64,000 bases of DNA from CBDEGK01 sp965237855 (GTDB taxonomy: Bacteria > Pseudomonadota > Gammaproteobacteria > Pseudomonadales > Halieaceae), in assembly GCA_965237855.1 (NCBI GenBank), contig CBDEGK010000002.1:62001-126000 (forward strand), read 5' to 3'. Positions within the stretch are counted from its first letter, which is position 1; each line of letters opens with the position of its first letter. Under the pieces are notes generated by a model that had not been told where the DNA came from, made no database searches, and saw only the letters and a list, made by a program, of their open reading frames with translations. Shown one piece after another: positions 9,445 through 17,616 of this stretch. The position numbers were made by a program, and so were the translations under genes.

Positions 9445-10361
9445 GTTACTTCCGCCCGCTGTACCCCTTCCTGCTGGGATGGGTCTTGATTCTGTCGACA
9501 GCGACCTTCTCTCGCCTGGGACTAGTCAACGGACTGGGCCAGCTGGTGCTATTTGCACTGGTGGTTTGCCTGCCGATTTGGCGTACCGGGCGCATGTGCT
9601 ACGTCGACATTGGCTGGCCCTGGGGTCTGGTTTTGCTCGGTAGTCTCAGCTACCTCTACAGCGAGGGTTATTGGCTGCGGTCGTTGGCGGTAAGTGCGGT
9701 GGTGGTCCTGGTTGGGCTGCGTATGGGGCTGGGTGCGCTCAAGATGTGGCGCCTGGGTTTACTAAAGAAGGAATTTCCTCGCTATCAGTATCAGCGCCGG
9801 CGCTGGCAGAGGGATGGAAAGACCAATGTGGGATTGGCGCTGCAGGTAGATGCCATCGCTCAGGGCCTGGCCAATGCCTCCTTCCTGGCGCTGCCGATTT
9901 TTATCATCGCCTCGAATAGCAGCCCGGAGTTCTCGGTGTTCGAACTGGTGGGCCTGCTGATCTGGCTGCTGGCCTTCGCCATGGAAACCGTGGCCGATCT
10001 TCAGAAGAGCCGTTTTTTGCGGGAGATGAAACGAGCAGAACAAAAACACCAGGTTTGCGATGTGGGCTTGTGGCGGTACTGCCGACACCCCAATTATTTT
10101 TCTGAATGGATGGTGTGGAATGGCCTGGTGATAGCTGCGCTGCCATCGTGGTTTGCGTTGCAGAGTGTTGAAAATACGATGCTGTGGCTGTTACTCGGGG
10201 CCGGCCTGCTGTTTACCTCCAGGGTCATGTACAGCACTTTAGTGTATGCCACTGGCGCGGTACCGTCGGAATACTACTCGCTGCAAAAAAGACCCGGCTA
10301 CAAGGCGTATCAGCAACGTACGAATCGCTTTTTCCCCGGTCCACGGCGATTGTCTTCATGA
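9441..10361 (+). CDS. DUF1295 / steroid 5-alpha-reductase-like membrane protein
   Basis: A 306-residue polytopic membrane protein. The DUF1295 signature is visible as YVDIGWPWG near the N-terminus and as GLWRYCRHPNYFSEWMVWNG in the C-terminal half, which resembles the steroid 5-alpha-reductase / isoprenylcysteine methyltransferase superfamily. About seven to eight hydrophobic helices can be counted. No ATG fits the frame; the TTG at 9441 overlaps the TGA of the crotonase gene and has AAGGGGCG upstream, so translational coupling is likely. Family members act on hydrophobic enones or are uncharacterised. It closes the six-gene operon, and its link to amine oxidation is unclear. Confidence 0.75.
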   Translation: MSYFRPLYPFLLGWVLILSTATFSRLGLVNGLGQLVLFALVVCLPIWRTGRMCYVDIGWPWGLVLLGSLSYLYSEGYWLRSLAVSAVVVLVGLRMGLGALKMWRLGLLKKEFPRYQYQRRRWQRDGKTNVGLALQVDAIAQGLANASFLALPIFIIASNSSPEFSVFELVGLLIWLLAFAMETVADLQKSRFLREMKRAEQKHQVCDVGLWRYCRHPNYFSEWMVWNGLVIAALPSWFALQSVENTMLWLLLGAGLLFTSRVMYSTLVYATGAVPSEYYSLQKRPGYKAYQQRTNRFFPGPRRLSS

Positions 10362-10422
10362 GAAAAGCGACCGCGCCTGGTAAACGCTAATGTGTCGATA
10401 GCCTTTTTCGGATTCGCCGCGC

Positions 10423-11112
10423 TTATGTTTTTGTTAGTCGGGTGAGTAGGGATGGCATGATGCGCACGTCTTGTCCACCGTGGGCAAAAACTTGCTCGAT
10501 CTCGAAATGGGTCAATACCTTGCGCAACCGCCTGTTTTTAAAGTGCATGATCCGCCACTCGTACAGGGGGTAGAGCTTCACCTGGCCACCGGTTTTAAGA
10601 ACCCGCAGATATTCCTCGAGAATATCAGCCAGTATGTCTTCATCCTCTATCCAGACGAACATTAAGTAACTGCACAAAATTTCATCGACACTTTGATCGT
10701 CAAAAGGAAGCTCTTGTGCAGTTGTACTCAGGGCCCTGGCAAGTCCGGGTGCCTCGGCATTGAAAATGCCGCGCCCGCCCGTGGCACGCGTAAGTGTCCG
10801 CTCCTTCAGTCCAAATTTGATATCGGTGTCGATAAGCGGATCGACACCATAGAACTCGATACCCGCGTCATGACAGGCGCGAAACATGGAGTCTTCGGCA
10901 TACGGCGTATAACCACAGCCCACATCGACAATCCGTTTGCCGCTGAGGCTCTTCAAGACTTGCGAGCGGGATTGACCCGGATAAAATATCTTGCGGTAAT
11001 GTGAAAAGGGCCGCGCGGTGTGCATCATTCCCACACCGCGTCGTTGGGCTGAACGCAGATAGCCACGCATCAGGGCAAATGAAATATTGGCAATCGAGCC
11101 GCCCAGTCTCAT
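10423..11112 (-). CDS. Class I SAM-dependent methyltransferase
   Basis: A 229-residue protein with the SAM-binding motif I in RIVDVGCGYTPYAEDS, an acidic motif II in FYGVDPLIDTD, and motif IV-like ILCSYLMFVW. The fold is a class I methyltransferase; the substrate cannot be inferred. The ATG at 11112 is chosen because it overlaps the TGA of the upstream hydrolase gene (ATGA); the open frame extends 14 codons further upstream but only inside that gene. It is the last gene of a TetR / hydrolase / methyltransferase operon in which all junctions are 4-bp overlaps, so the three proteins are probably made in fixed ratio. Confidence 0.75.
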   Translation of the reverse strand: MRLGGSIANISFALMRGYLRSAQRRGVGMMHTARPFSHYRKIFYPGQSRSQVLKSLSGKRIVDVGCGYTPYAEDSMFRACHDAGIEFYGVDPLIDTDIKFGLKERTLTRATGGRGIFNAEAPGLARALSTTAQELPFDDQSVDEILCSYLMFVWIEDEDILADILEEYLRVLKTGGQVKLYPLYEWRIMHFKNRRLRKVLTHFEIEQVFAHGGQDVRIMPSLLTRLTKT

Positions 11113-11795
11113 GGCGCTAGTTTGCGGGCGATGATTTTGAAGACGTCGGGGCATATGCCAAGACCTAAATGCGTGGTGTGAACCTCGACGTGGTCAACCT
11201 GGGAATTGTGCCTGTCTATACTAGCCTGCCAGCCGACAATGCCATCGTTCTTGGAGTAAATGGAGGTGACCGGTACGCTGATGGGTGTGCGCTCCCGGGC
11301 CGCCAGCGTGGCTTCCATCACATCCAGATCCACCCCTCTTTTTTCGAACATGCCACCCATGCTCGTGTATTTTGCCCCGCCAACTAACGGACTACCCATG
11401 GTGATCACCTGGCGTACGGTGGTTGGATGTTCCCTGGCCACTTCCCGTGCGATCACGCCGCCAAGACTCCAGCCGATGATGTTCACCGGACTGCCGCTTT
11501 GCGCATGAATCTGTCTGACCTGCTCAACAACCTGCGGCAGGAGTTGACGCACATTGCCAGTATTGCGACCCAGAACCCAGCCGTGTACCTCGTAGCCAAG
11601 CCAGGTCAGATAGCTGCGCAGCGGCGCGGTTGAGGTGTTGCTGGCGCCAAAGCCTGGCAGCACCAAAACCGGTTCACCGCTGCCCCTGGCTTGTAAGGCC
11701 AGCGCGGGGGAGGCGGCCATTAACCTGGCGAACTCAAGTCCGCTAAGGGCTTCTCTGGCAGTCGCCAACAGTGAGGGTGATTGCAGTGTGCTCAT
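11109..11795 (-). CDS. Alpha/beta hydrolase (lipase/PGAP1-like)
   Basis: A 228-residue alpha/beta hydrolase. The nucleophile elbow is GWSLGG (G-X-S-X-G), the oxyanion region is VLVLPGFGASNTS, and a candidate acid and histidine lie in the C-terminal SKNDGIVGW and VHTTHLGLG segments, completing a Ser-Asp-His triad. The shape resembles small lipase or esterase proteins of the PGAP1/LipB type. No signal peptide is evident. Both ends overlap neighbours by ATGA junctions, placing it between a TetR regulator and a methyltransferase. A lipid or ester substrate is likely, but not provable. Confidence 0.75.
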   Translation of the reverse strand: MSTLQSPSLLATAREALSGLEFARLMAASPALALQARGSGEPVLVLPGFGASNTSTAPLRSYLTWLGYEVHGWVLGRNTGNVRQLLPQVVEQVRQIHAQSGSPVNIIGWSLGGVIAREVAREHPTTVRQVITMGSPLVGGAKYTSMGGMFEKRGVDLDVMEATLAARERTPISVPVTSIYSKNDGIVGWQASIDRHNSQVDHVEVHTTHLGLGICPDVFKIIARKLAP

Positions 11796-12439
11796 TGGGT
11801 GTTGGTCCCCATAATTCTGCGCGTGGCTGGCTGTGCAGAAGGATTGGTTGCAACTGCCTGGCCCAGTGAACGAAGCATAACTTCAGCCAGTTCATCGATA
11901 CCTCTTCCCATGTGCAGCTTGTCGGACAAGTGCAAAGATATGAGGCCATGCAGTCCGGCCCAGAGCATAAGCACAATATTAACCGGGTCGCCGTGGATAA
12001 CGCCGGTCTCGATCGCTTCCTCTACCGCCGTTAACATCGGTTGTTGTGTCCGTTTTATCTGCTTTACCAATTCAGGGTATTGTTGCTCGTCGCGCTGATT
12101 AACGCCGTACATCACACGATAGGCGTCGGGTCGTTCCAGGGCAAACTGCAGGTAGGACTGGGCCAGGGCCAACAACCTTTTCTCCGGGTCGCTTTCGCCC
12201 TGCGCCACAAGATCGGTGGCATCGGCCATGCGTTGAAACTCCGACTGGCGTACCGCCGCCAGGATCTCGGCCTTATTCTTGAAGTAGCGATAGGGCGTGG
12301 TCCGACTGCAGCCCGCGGCGGCGGCCAGACCCCTGAGGCTGATACCTTCCACGCCATGTTCGGCGAACGCTTTCAGGGCCAGATCACAGAGCTGCTGGCG
12401 GAATAGCTTGATGTCATGTGTGCTGAGGATTTTAGGCAT
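11792..12439 (-). CDS. TetR/AcrR-family transcriptional regulator
   Basis: A 215-residue TetR-type repressor. The N-terminal helix-turn-helix is in ALKAFAEHGVEGISLRGLAA followed by AGCSRTTPYRYFKNKAEIL (about residues 18-60). The ligand-binding C-terminal domain is similar to the TetR_C group with MYGVNQRDEQQYPEL. It is the first gene of the operon with the hydrolase and methyltransferase. A tandem palindrome ends only 10 bp upstream of its ATG, which strongly suggests that it represses its own operon. The effector is unknown. Confidence 0.85.
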   Translation of the reverse strand: MPKILSTHDIKLFRQQLCDLALKAFAEHGVEGISLRGLAAAAGCSRTTPYRYFKNKAEILAAVRQSEFQRMADATDLVAQGESDPEKRLLALAQSYLQFALERPDAYRVMYGVNQRDEQQYPELVKQIKRTQQPMLTAVEEAIETGVIHGDPVNIVLMLWAGLHGLISLHLSDKLHMGRGIDELAEVMLRSLGQAVATNPSAQPATRRIMGTNTQ

Positions 12440-12448
12440 GACGTTATA

Positions 12449-12474
12449 TTGACAGCGTCAATTGACGGTGTCAA
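12449..12474. promoter_or_regulatory. Probable TetR operator: two tandem TTGACN3GTCAA palindromes
   Basis: Two abutting 13-mers, TTGACAGCGTCAA and TTGACGGTGTCAA, are each a TTGACN3GTCAA inverted repeat, and together they form a 26-bp near-perfect palindrome (one mismatched pair). The site lies 10-35 bp upstream of the TetR start, where it would cover the promoter or leader. A further GTCAATTG half-site-like stretch lies near 12497. The binding partner is inferred to be the adjacent TetR protein. Confidence 0.72.
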
Positions 12475-12591
12475 TTTATATTTCGACATGACAACGGTCA
12501 ATTGTGGAGTGAGATTGGCGGAATTTCTCAGTAAGCCGAAGAAGGGTAAGGCATTTTTCTGGAGAGAAAGGGCAGGCTATCCGAAACCGAG

Positions 12592-13422
12592 CTATTTGAG
12601 CTTTCCGGCCACATAGCGACTGACAAAAACCGGCATCAGGCGAGTTAAAAAGTCGATCCAACCGGCACCTTTTCCCACCAAAATACGCGGCTTCGATTTT
12701 TTCACCCCCGCGAGAATCTCTTTGGCTGCATCTTCCGCCGTATTGATAAATAATTTCTCTATGTCGTCTTTGCGCTGGTCTGGTGCGAGCCCATCGGCGC
12801 TCTCATCCTGGATCATGCGCGCATTCTTTACGATATTGGTTTTTATACCGGCAGGGAAAGCCGTCGATACGGTTACCGGATGATCCAGTAGTTCAAGTCG
12901 CAGTGCTTCACTGAAGCCGCGCACCGCAAACTTTGACGCGTTGTAAATACTCTGGGTAGGCACGGCCATCAGGCCGAACACACTGGAGATGTTGACGATA
13001 TAGCCGTCACCGCTTTGTTTTAAAAATGGCAAAAAGGCTTTGCAGCCATGCACCACGCCCCAGAAATTAATATTCATGAGCCAGTGCATGTCATCGTATT
13101 GTGCCTCATCTACAGCAGCACCCAGCGCAACCCCCGCGTTATTGATAACGAGGTTTACTTTGCCGTGTTGCTCCATAACATTCATCGCAAAGTCTTCTAC
13201 CTGCGCTTGATTGGCGACGTCAACCTTGTGCAGGCTAAGCCTTACATCAGTCCCTGAACCCAGTTGCGCAACTATTGCGTCACGACTTTGTGCCAGCATC
13301 TCTTCGTCAATGTCGGCGAGTGCAACACTGCAGCCCTGCTGCGCCAATTGCGTCGCAAGACACCGGCCGATGCCTGAGCCCGCACCAGTTACCACGGCAA
13401 CTTTGCCACTAAAACTATTCAC
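12592..13422 (-). CDS. Short-chain dehydrogenase/reductase
   Basis: A 276-residue classical SDR. The cofactor motif TGAGSGIG is at residues 12-19, NNAGVALGA follows in the middle, the catalytic serine is in VNISSVFG and the YXXXK pair is in SIYNASKFA. The C-terminal extension with LTRLMPVFVSRYV is a hydrophobic tail seen in membrane-associated SDRs that act on lipids or steroids. It lies 37 bp downstream of the Baeyer-Villiger-type monooxygenase gene on the same strand. A natural route is alcohol to ketone (SDR) and then ketone to ester (BVMO). Cofactor preference is not clear, although the Asp after beta-2 (ADIDEE) favours NAD. Confidence 0.82.
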   Translation of the reverse strand: MNSFSGKVAVVTGAGSGIGRCLATQLAQQGCSVALADIDEEMLAQSRDAIVAQLGSGTDVRLSLHKVDVANQAQVEDFAMNVMEQHGKVNLVINNAGVALGAAVDEAQYDDMHWLMNINFWGVVHGCKAFLPFLKQSGDGYIVNISSVFGLMAVPTQSIYNASKFAVRGFSEALRLELLDHPVTVSTAFPAGIKTNIVKNARMIQDESADGLAPDQRKDDIEKLFINTAEDAAKEILAGVKKSKPRILVGKGAGWIDFLTRLMPVFVSRYVAGKLK

Positions 13423-13459
13423 GTCAGATTGTCTCCCGTTGCGTTGTCGGCAGTGATTT

Positions 13460-14989
13460 TCAGGCAGTGGTCAGCATGCTTGCGGGGATGTTTTGTGTTT
13501 CATCAGCAGCGGTAGTGTTGGTGCTCTCAAAAACAATACAGTCGTCAACCACTGACCCCTTGCCCAGGCTGAACCTGTCCAGAATATAGTTTTGATGCAG
13601 CTTCCAGGGCTTGTCAGAGCCTTGCTTGGGCATCTGGTCCAAGGCTCGCAACACATAGCCTGAAGTGAAATCCATCATGGGTTCTTCGGTGATACCGTCA
13701 GCGGGAACAACCGGCGTGCAATAGTTATTGCCGCTCCTGTCCATGTGCTTGATCAGGCGGCACACGTACTCACCCACGAGATCTGACTTCAAGGTCCACG
13801 AGGCATTGGTATAACCCATCGGAAAAGCAAAGTTGGGCAGGCCGCTGAGCATCATCCCTTTGTAGCAGAAGCAATCTGCGGGATTAATTTCTCTGTTATC
13901 GACAGAAAATTGCATACCGCTGAACATCTCGGCGTTAAGACCCGTAGCTGTAACAATAATGTCGGCAGTGAGCTCTTTACCGGACTTTAATTTGATGCCA
14001 CCCGGGGTAAACGAATCTATGTGGTCTGTGACCATATTTGCCGACCCGCTCTTGATCGCTTTGAACAGGTCTCCGTTGGGTACGAGGCACACCCGCTGGT
14101 CCCAGGGATTGTAGCTGGGGGTAAAGTGCTTTTCGACATCGTAATCGTCCCCCAAGAATGTCTTGATGCCATCGATAATAAATTTTTTGACCGCCTCTGG
14201 TTTGCGCTTGGCCAACCCATAGGTATACATGCCCATCAGGATGCTCTTCCAGCGACTAATGCCATAGGCAAGCTTTGCCGGCAGGTAGCGTCGGAGCGTG
14301 TTGGCAATGGCATCTTGTTCCGGGCGAGAGGCAATATAGGTGGGCGAGCGTTGCAGCATGGTGACCTCGGCCGCTGTTTTTGCCATGGTAGGCACCAGGG
14401 TAACCGCAGTTGCGCCGCTGCCAATAACGATAACTTTCTTGCCTGCGTAGTTCAGATCCTGCGGCCAGTGCTGAGGGTGCACGATTTGGCCAGCAAAGGA
14501 TTCTGTGCCTTTGAACTCAGGCGTATAGCCCTGTTCGTAATTGTAATAGCCGCCGCAGGAGAAAAAGAAATTACTGGTGACCTCCTCTATATCACCCGTT
14601 GTCACATCCTTAACTTGTGACGTCCATTTGGCTGTGGCGCTGCACCAATTAGCGGCTACCACTTTTTGCCCAAACTGAATGTGTCTGTCGATACCGTTCT
14701 CGCTGGCGGCCTCATTCACATATTCGCGAATGTCAGCCCCCGGGGAGATAGCCTTGGGGGAGACCCAGGGCTTGAACTTGAAACCAAAGGTATACATGTC
14801 TGAATCTGATCGAATGCCGGGATAGCGAAACAAATCCCAGGTACCGCCCACAGCGGCTCTTGCCTCTATAATGGCATAGGTTTTGTCTGGACAGTGCTTC
14901 TGCAGATGATAAGCCGCGCCGATGCCTGAGATACCCGCGCCGATTATCAATACATCCACGTGTTTCGTTTTCATGCCGTCAGTCTTCAT
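13460..14989 (-). CDS. Baeyer-Villiger-type flavin monooxygenase
   Basis: A 509-residue class B monooxygenase, paralogous to the one at 7187. FAD motif GAGISGIGAAYHL starts at residue 17; NADPH motif GSGATAVTLVP lies mid-protein. The fingerprint FAGQIVHPQHWP keeps the Phe and His that the other copy has lost, so this is a good BVMO candidate. Of three in-frame ATGs, the one at 14989 is preferred because ACGGAGAACCCT precedes it with proper Shine-Dalgarno spacing; the frame also allows 15010. It forms a unit with the downstream SDR and is divergent from an AraC-family regulator that is now split by an insertion sequence, so its control may have changed. Confidence 0.85.
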   Translation of the reverse strand: MKTDGMKTKHVDVLIIGAGISGIGAAYHLQKHCPDKTYAIIEARAAVGGTWDLFRYPGIRSDSDMYTFGFKFKPWVSPKAISPGADIREYVNEAASENGIDRHIQFGQKVVAANWCSATAKWTSQVKDVTTGDIEEVTSNFFFSCGGYYNYEQGYTPEFKGTESFAGQIVHPQHWPQDLNYAGKKVIVIGSGATAVTLVPTMAKTAAEVTMLQRSPTYIASRPEQDAIANTLRRYLPAKLAYGISRWKSILMGMYTYGLAKRKPEAVKKFIIDGIKTFLGDDYDVEKHFTPSYNPWDQRVCLVPNGDLFKAIKSGSANMVTDHIDSFTPGGIKLKSGKELTADIIVTATGLNAEMFSGMQFSVDNREINPADCFCYKGMMLSGLPNFAFPMGYTNASWTLKSDLVGEYVCRLIKHMDRSGNNYCTPVVPADGITEEPMMDFTSGYVLRALDQMPKQGSDKPWKLHQNYILDRFSLGKGSVVDDCIVFESTNTTAADETQNIPASMLTTA

Positions 14990-15557
14990 AGGGTTCTCCG
15001 TCTGGCCCACCTAATGGAGCGCATTTGTTGATGAGGTGCATCCTACTTGACAGTCGTGGATTGATGGGAGTTAAATACATTCAACATCAGGGTTATATAC
15101 AGTCATACTGGAGTTCCAAGCCAACGCATGCACGCGCACTATTCAGCCCTACTGCTGGAGCTATTAGCCGAAGGCGGTGTAAGCGAACAACAATTGTTCG
15201 ACAAGTCGGGTCAGGAGCCCGGCCAGTTTCTCAATGCCTCCGGTGTTAATGCTGCCCGCCTTGATATTGTCTGCCGCAGTGCTCTGGAGCTGTCGGGTGA
15301 CCCCCAGCTTGGTCTGCGGCTGGGCTCGAGAATTAACGTGCCGTCCCAGGGGATATTCGGCTTTGCCTTGATGAGCTGTGCCACCGCTGGCGAGGTGCTG
15401 AAATTAATGGTGCGTTACAACCGGGTTATTTCACCCAGCACCCGGATAGAGCTCAACCCGATTGGCAGTGGTGCCGAGTTGGTGAGGTAATCACCCCTAA
15501 AATTAATTGACTTCAAAAGTAGAATTTTCTCGTAAACTGAACGAAGGAGATTCTCAA

Positions 15558-15824
15558 GTGAAAACATCAAGATATAGCGACAGTCAGATCCTGGCGATCC
15601 TGAAACAAGCCGAGGCCGGCACTCCTGTTCCCGCGCTCTGTCGTGAACACGGCATGAGCAACGCCAGTTTTTATAAGTGGAGAGCCAAGTTTGGCGGAAT
15701 GGACGCCTCAATGATGAAGCGCGTGAAGGAACTGGAAGATGAAAACCGGCGGCTGAAGAAAATGTACGCTGATGAGCGACTCAAGGCGGAAATGGTCCAG
15801 GAAGCACTAGCAAAAAAGTGGTGA
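15558..15824 (+). CDS. IS3-family transposase OrfA
   Basis: An 88-residue helix-turn-helix protein beginning VKTSRYSDSQILAILKQAE, which is the standard OrfA start, followed by CREHGMSNASFYKWRAKFGG and a leucine-zipper-like ELEDENRRLKKMYADERLK coiled coil. The GTG at 15558 is chosen over the longer open frame (from 15507) because AAGGAGA lies seven bases upstream. The reading frame ends at a TGA just past an A6G slippery run, and ribosomes that slip back by one would continue into OrfB. Confidence 0.87.
   Translation: MKTSRYSDSQILAILKQAEAGTPVPALCREHGMSNASFYKWRAKFGGMDASMMKRVKELEDENRRLKKMYADERLKAEMVQEALAKKW
15812..15818 (+). other. Programmed -1 ribosomal frameshift site (A AAA AAG)
   Basis: The heptamer A AAA AAG is positioned exactly in the OrfA zero frame, as shown by the GCA-AAA-AAG-TGG-TGA codons. 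A -1 slip puts ribosomes in the OrfB frame at GTG 15818. This is the classical way IS3-family elements make the OrfAB transposase. I did not identify a downstream stimulatory structure. Confidence 0.78.
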
Positions 15825-16642
15825 GGCCATCTCGGCGCAAAGAGATGGCCCAGAAGGCAGCCTCGGCATATGGTGCCACTACTCGCCTGGTCTGCCTCGC
15901 ATTCGGCATCAGCGAAAGCTGCTACCGCTATCAGCCGATATTATCGGATGAGAATGCGGAGATTGCTGACTGGCTTGTTCGCTTGACTGATAACCAGAAA
16001 GACTGGGGGTTTGGACTTTGTCGAGATTACCTGCGGAATGTTAAAGGCCATGAATGGAACCATAAGCGTATTTATCGCATATACTGCGACCTGGAATTAA
16101 ACCTGAGAATCAGATCCAGAAAGCGCATACAGCGAGAAAAACCAGTGCCGCTGGCTGTGCCGGATGAACCCAATAAAATCTGGTCAATGGATTTCATGCA
16201 TGATCAATTGAGTGATGGTCGCACGTTTCGTTTGTTTAATGTGCTTGATGATTTTAATCGTGAAGGCTTAGGCATTGAGGCGGATTTTTCACTCCCTGCG
16301 GTACGCGTTATTCGTGCTCTGGAACAGATCATTGAATGGCGAGGCAAGCCTAGGCGACTACGCTGCGATAACGGCCCAGAATTTATTAGCCAAGACCTGG
16401 AGACATGGACGGAAAAACACGATATCCAGCTTGAGTTTATTCAGCCCGGCAATCCGCAGCAAAATGCTTACGTCGAACGTTACAATCGCACGATACGATA
16501 CAGCTGGCTGAGCCAATACATATTCGGGTCAATTGCAGAAGTGCAAGACTATGCCACGAAGTGGCTTTGGTTTTACAATAACGAACGGCCTAATAAGGCC
16601 AATGGTGGCTTACCACCGAAACAAGTGCTGATTGCAGCATGA
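15818..16642 (+). CDS. IS3-family transposase OrfB (DDE integrase core)
   Basis: A 274-residue rve-type integrase. The DDE triad is in WSMDFM, RCDNGPEF and NAYVERYN, with the usual spacing of IS3-family OrfB. The N-terminal part (SESCYRY, KDWGFGLCRDYLR) is the HTH_21-like region of the family. It overlaps OrfA by 7 bp and has no good independent start, so it is probably expressed mainly as an OrfAB fusion through the slippery site. No stop or frameshift is visible, so it should be functional. Confidence 0.9.
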   Translation: MVRPSRRKEMAQKAASAYGATTRLVCLAFGISESCYRYQPILSDENAEIADWLVRLTDNQKDWGFGLCRDYLRNVKGHEWNHKRIYRIYCDLELNLRIRSRKRIQREKPVPLAVPDEPNKIWSMDFMHDQLSDGRTFRLFNVLDDFNREGLGIEADFSLPAVRVIRALEQIIEWRGKPRRLRCDNGPEFISQDLETWTEKHDIQLEFIQPGNPQQNAYVERYNRTIRYSWLSQYIFGSIAEVQDYATKWLWFYNNERPNKANGGLPPKQVLIAA

Positions 16643-17403
16643 CATCTACTTTTGGCGTCGGTTAAAAAGGGGATGATTACCGTGATGCGGGCAACGCATT
16701 TACCACCGGACCTGGAGAAATTCTACTGCGAGGTAATGTTTGCGGCGGTGTTGAATAGCGGCCTCATTCTGGTAGGAGAGCAATTAGGCAGCGTACTTGT
16801 TGAGTTGGACTATGAACCCACGGACAACCAGTTGTTATACCGGGAAATCCTGGGAGACGGCGTGCGCTTCAATAGTGGACGCAAAGCGGTATGCTTTGAC
16901 GAACAAAGTTTGGCGGCCGACATATCAACGGCCAACCCCATCGCGGGCGATATATTTCGTCGCGAGTGTGATCGCCTGTTTTCTCCCGACAGCCACCGCG
17001 GCGCGGTCAGCGATCGGGTTCAGCAGGTATTGATTCAGTCGGGCTCCAAGTTCCCCACCTGTGCTGATATGGCCTCACAACTGCATATGAGCGAAAGTAC
17101 GCTCCAACGTCGGCTGGGTAATGAGGGCTGGCGCTATCAAAACTTACTCGACCAGGTACGTCATCGTCTCGCTCGCGAGTACTTGCTAGGCACAAACCTG
17201 GCTGTCTCGGAGATTGCCGATCTTTTGGGCTTCAGTGATGCCGCAAACTTTCGTCGCTCCTTCAAGCGCTGGTCTCAAAGCACGCCGTCGCAATTGCGGG
17301 CCGATGCGAAAAATGAAATGCAAGAGGCAGGTGCAGGTGCAGGGTACTGACAAGTTGAGTGGCCGGAATTGATAGAATCGCCTCAACCAATGCTGCGCAG
17401 CAA

Positions 17404-17616
17404 TTAGTTTTTGTCGCGACGAGCTCGTCGAGTCAGCGGCCTGCCATCTTCGTCTACTGTGGGTTTTGGTTTCTCCCCCTTTGCGGTCTTTGATGCGCGA
17501 CTTATCGCAATGAGGTCCAGCGTTTCACTATCGTTCAATTTGGTGGCATTTTTCTCCAGGGTATTCAGTTCTTCAAAACTGTACACGTCATTTTTCAGCT
17601 TCTCTATTCTGTTCAT
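17404..17616 (-). CDS. Small charged hypothetical protein coupled to the DUF1456 gene
   Basis: A 70-residue hydrophilic protein beginning MNRIEKLKNDVYSFEELNTL, with an acidic middle (LNDSETLDLIAISRA) and a basic tail (LTRRARRDKN). Its ATG overlaps the TGA of the DUF1456 gene (ATGA), so the two are translationally coupled. It has no signal peptide or membrane helix. I do not recognise the family. The overlap and the lack of a competing frame support its being real. Confidence 0.6.
   Translation of the reverse strand: MNRIEKLKNDVYSFEELNTLEKNATKLNDSETLDLIAISRASKTAKGEKPKPTVDEDGRPLTRRARRDKN

Larger units (their letters stand above)
15486..16681 (+). mobile_element. IS3-family (IS407-group-like) insertion sequence, intact
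   Basis: A 1196-bp element with imperfect terminal inverted repeats beginning GGTAATCA at the left and ending TGATTACC at the right; a second matched stretch, CAAAAGTAGA, lies about 28 bp inside each end. The target sequence GTGA is duplicated at 15482-15485 and 16682-16685. Two overlapping frames encode OrfA and OrfB with a slippery heptamer between them. The 4-bp duplication and the OrfA/OrfB sequences fit the IS407 group of the IS3 family. Everything needed for mobility appears present. Confidence 0.9.
15128..17350 (+). pseudogene. AraC-family transcriptional regulator interrupted by an insertion sequence
   Basis: The 5' part (15128-15484, 119 codons) encodes an N-terminal Arabinose_bd-like sensor segment with LTCRSALELSGDP-type features of OruR-like AraC regulators. 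The 3' part (from 16685) encodes the rest plus the helix-turn-helix pair in CADMASQLHMSESTLQRRLG and AVSEIADLLGFSDAANFRRS. Removing the element at 15486-16681 with one GTGA copy joins the two halves in frame (…GAELV/MRATHLPP…) into a protein of about 340 residues, the normal family length. No other damage is seen, so the insertion is recent. The gene probably controlled the divergent monooxygenase/SDR unit. The 3' fragment retains an open frame from 16652 and might still yield a DNA-binding domain. Confidence 0.88.

Noticed and set aside
12416..12616. 66-codon plus-strand open frame
   Set aside because: It runs through the TetR operator region, has no ribosome-binding site and resembles no family.
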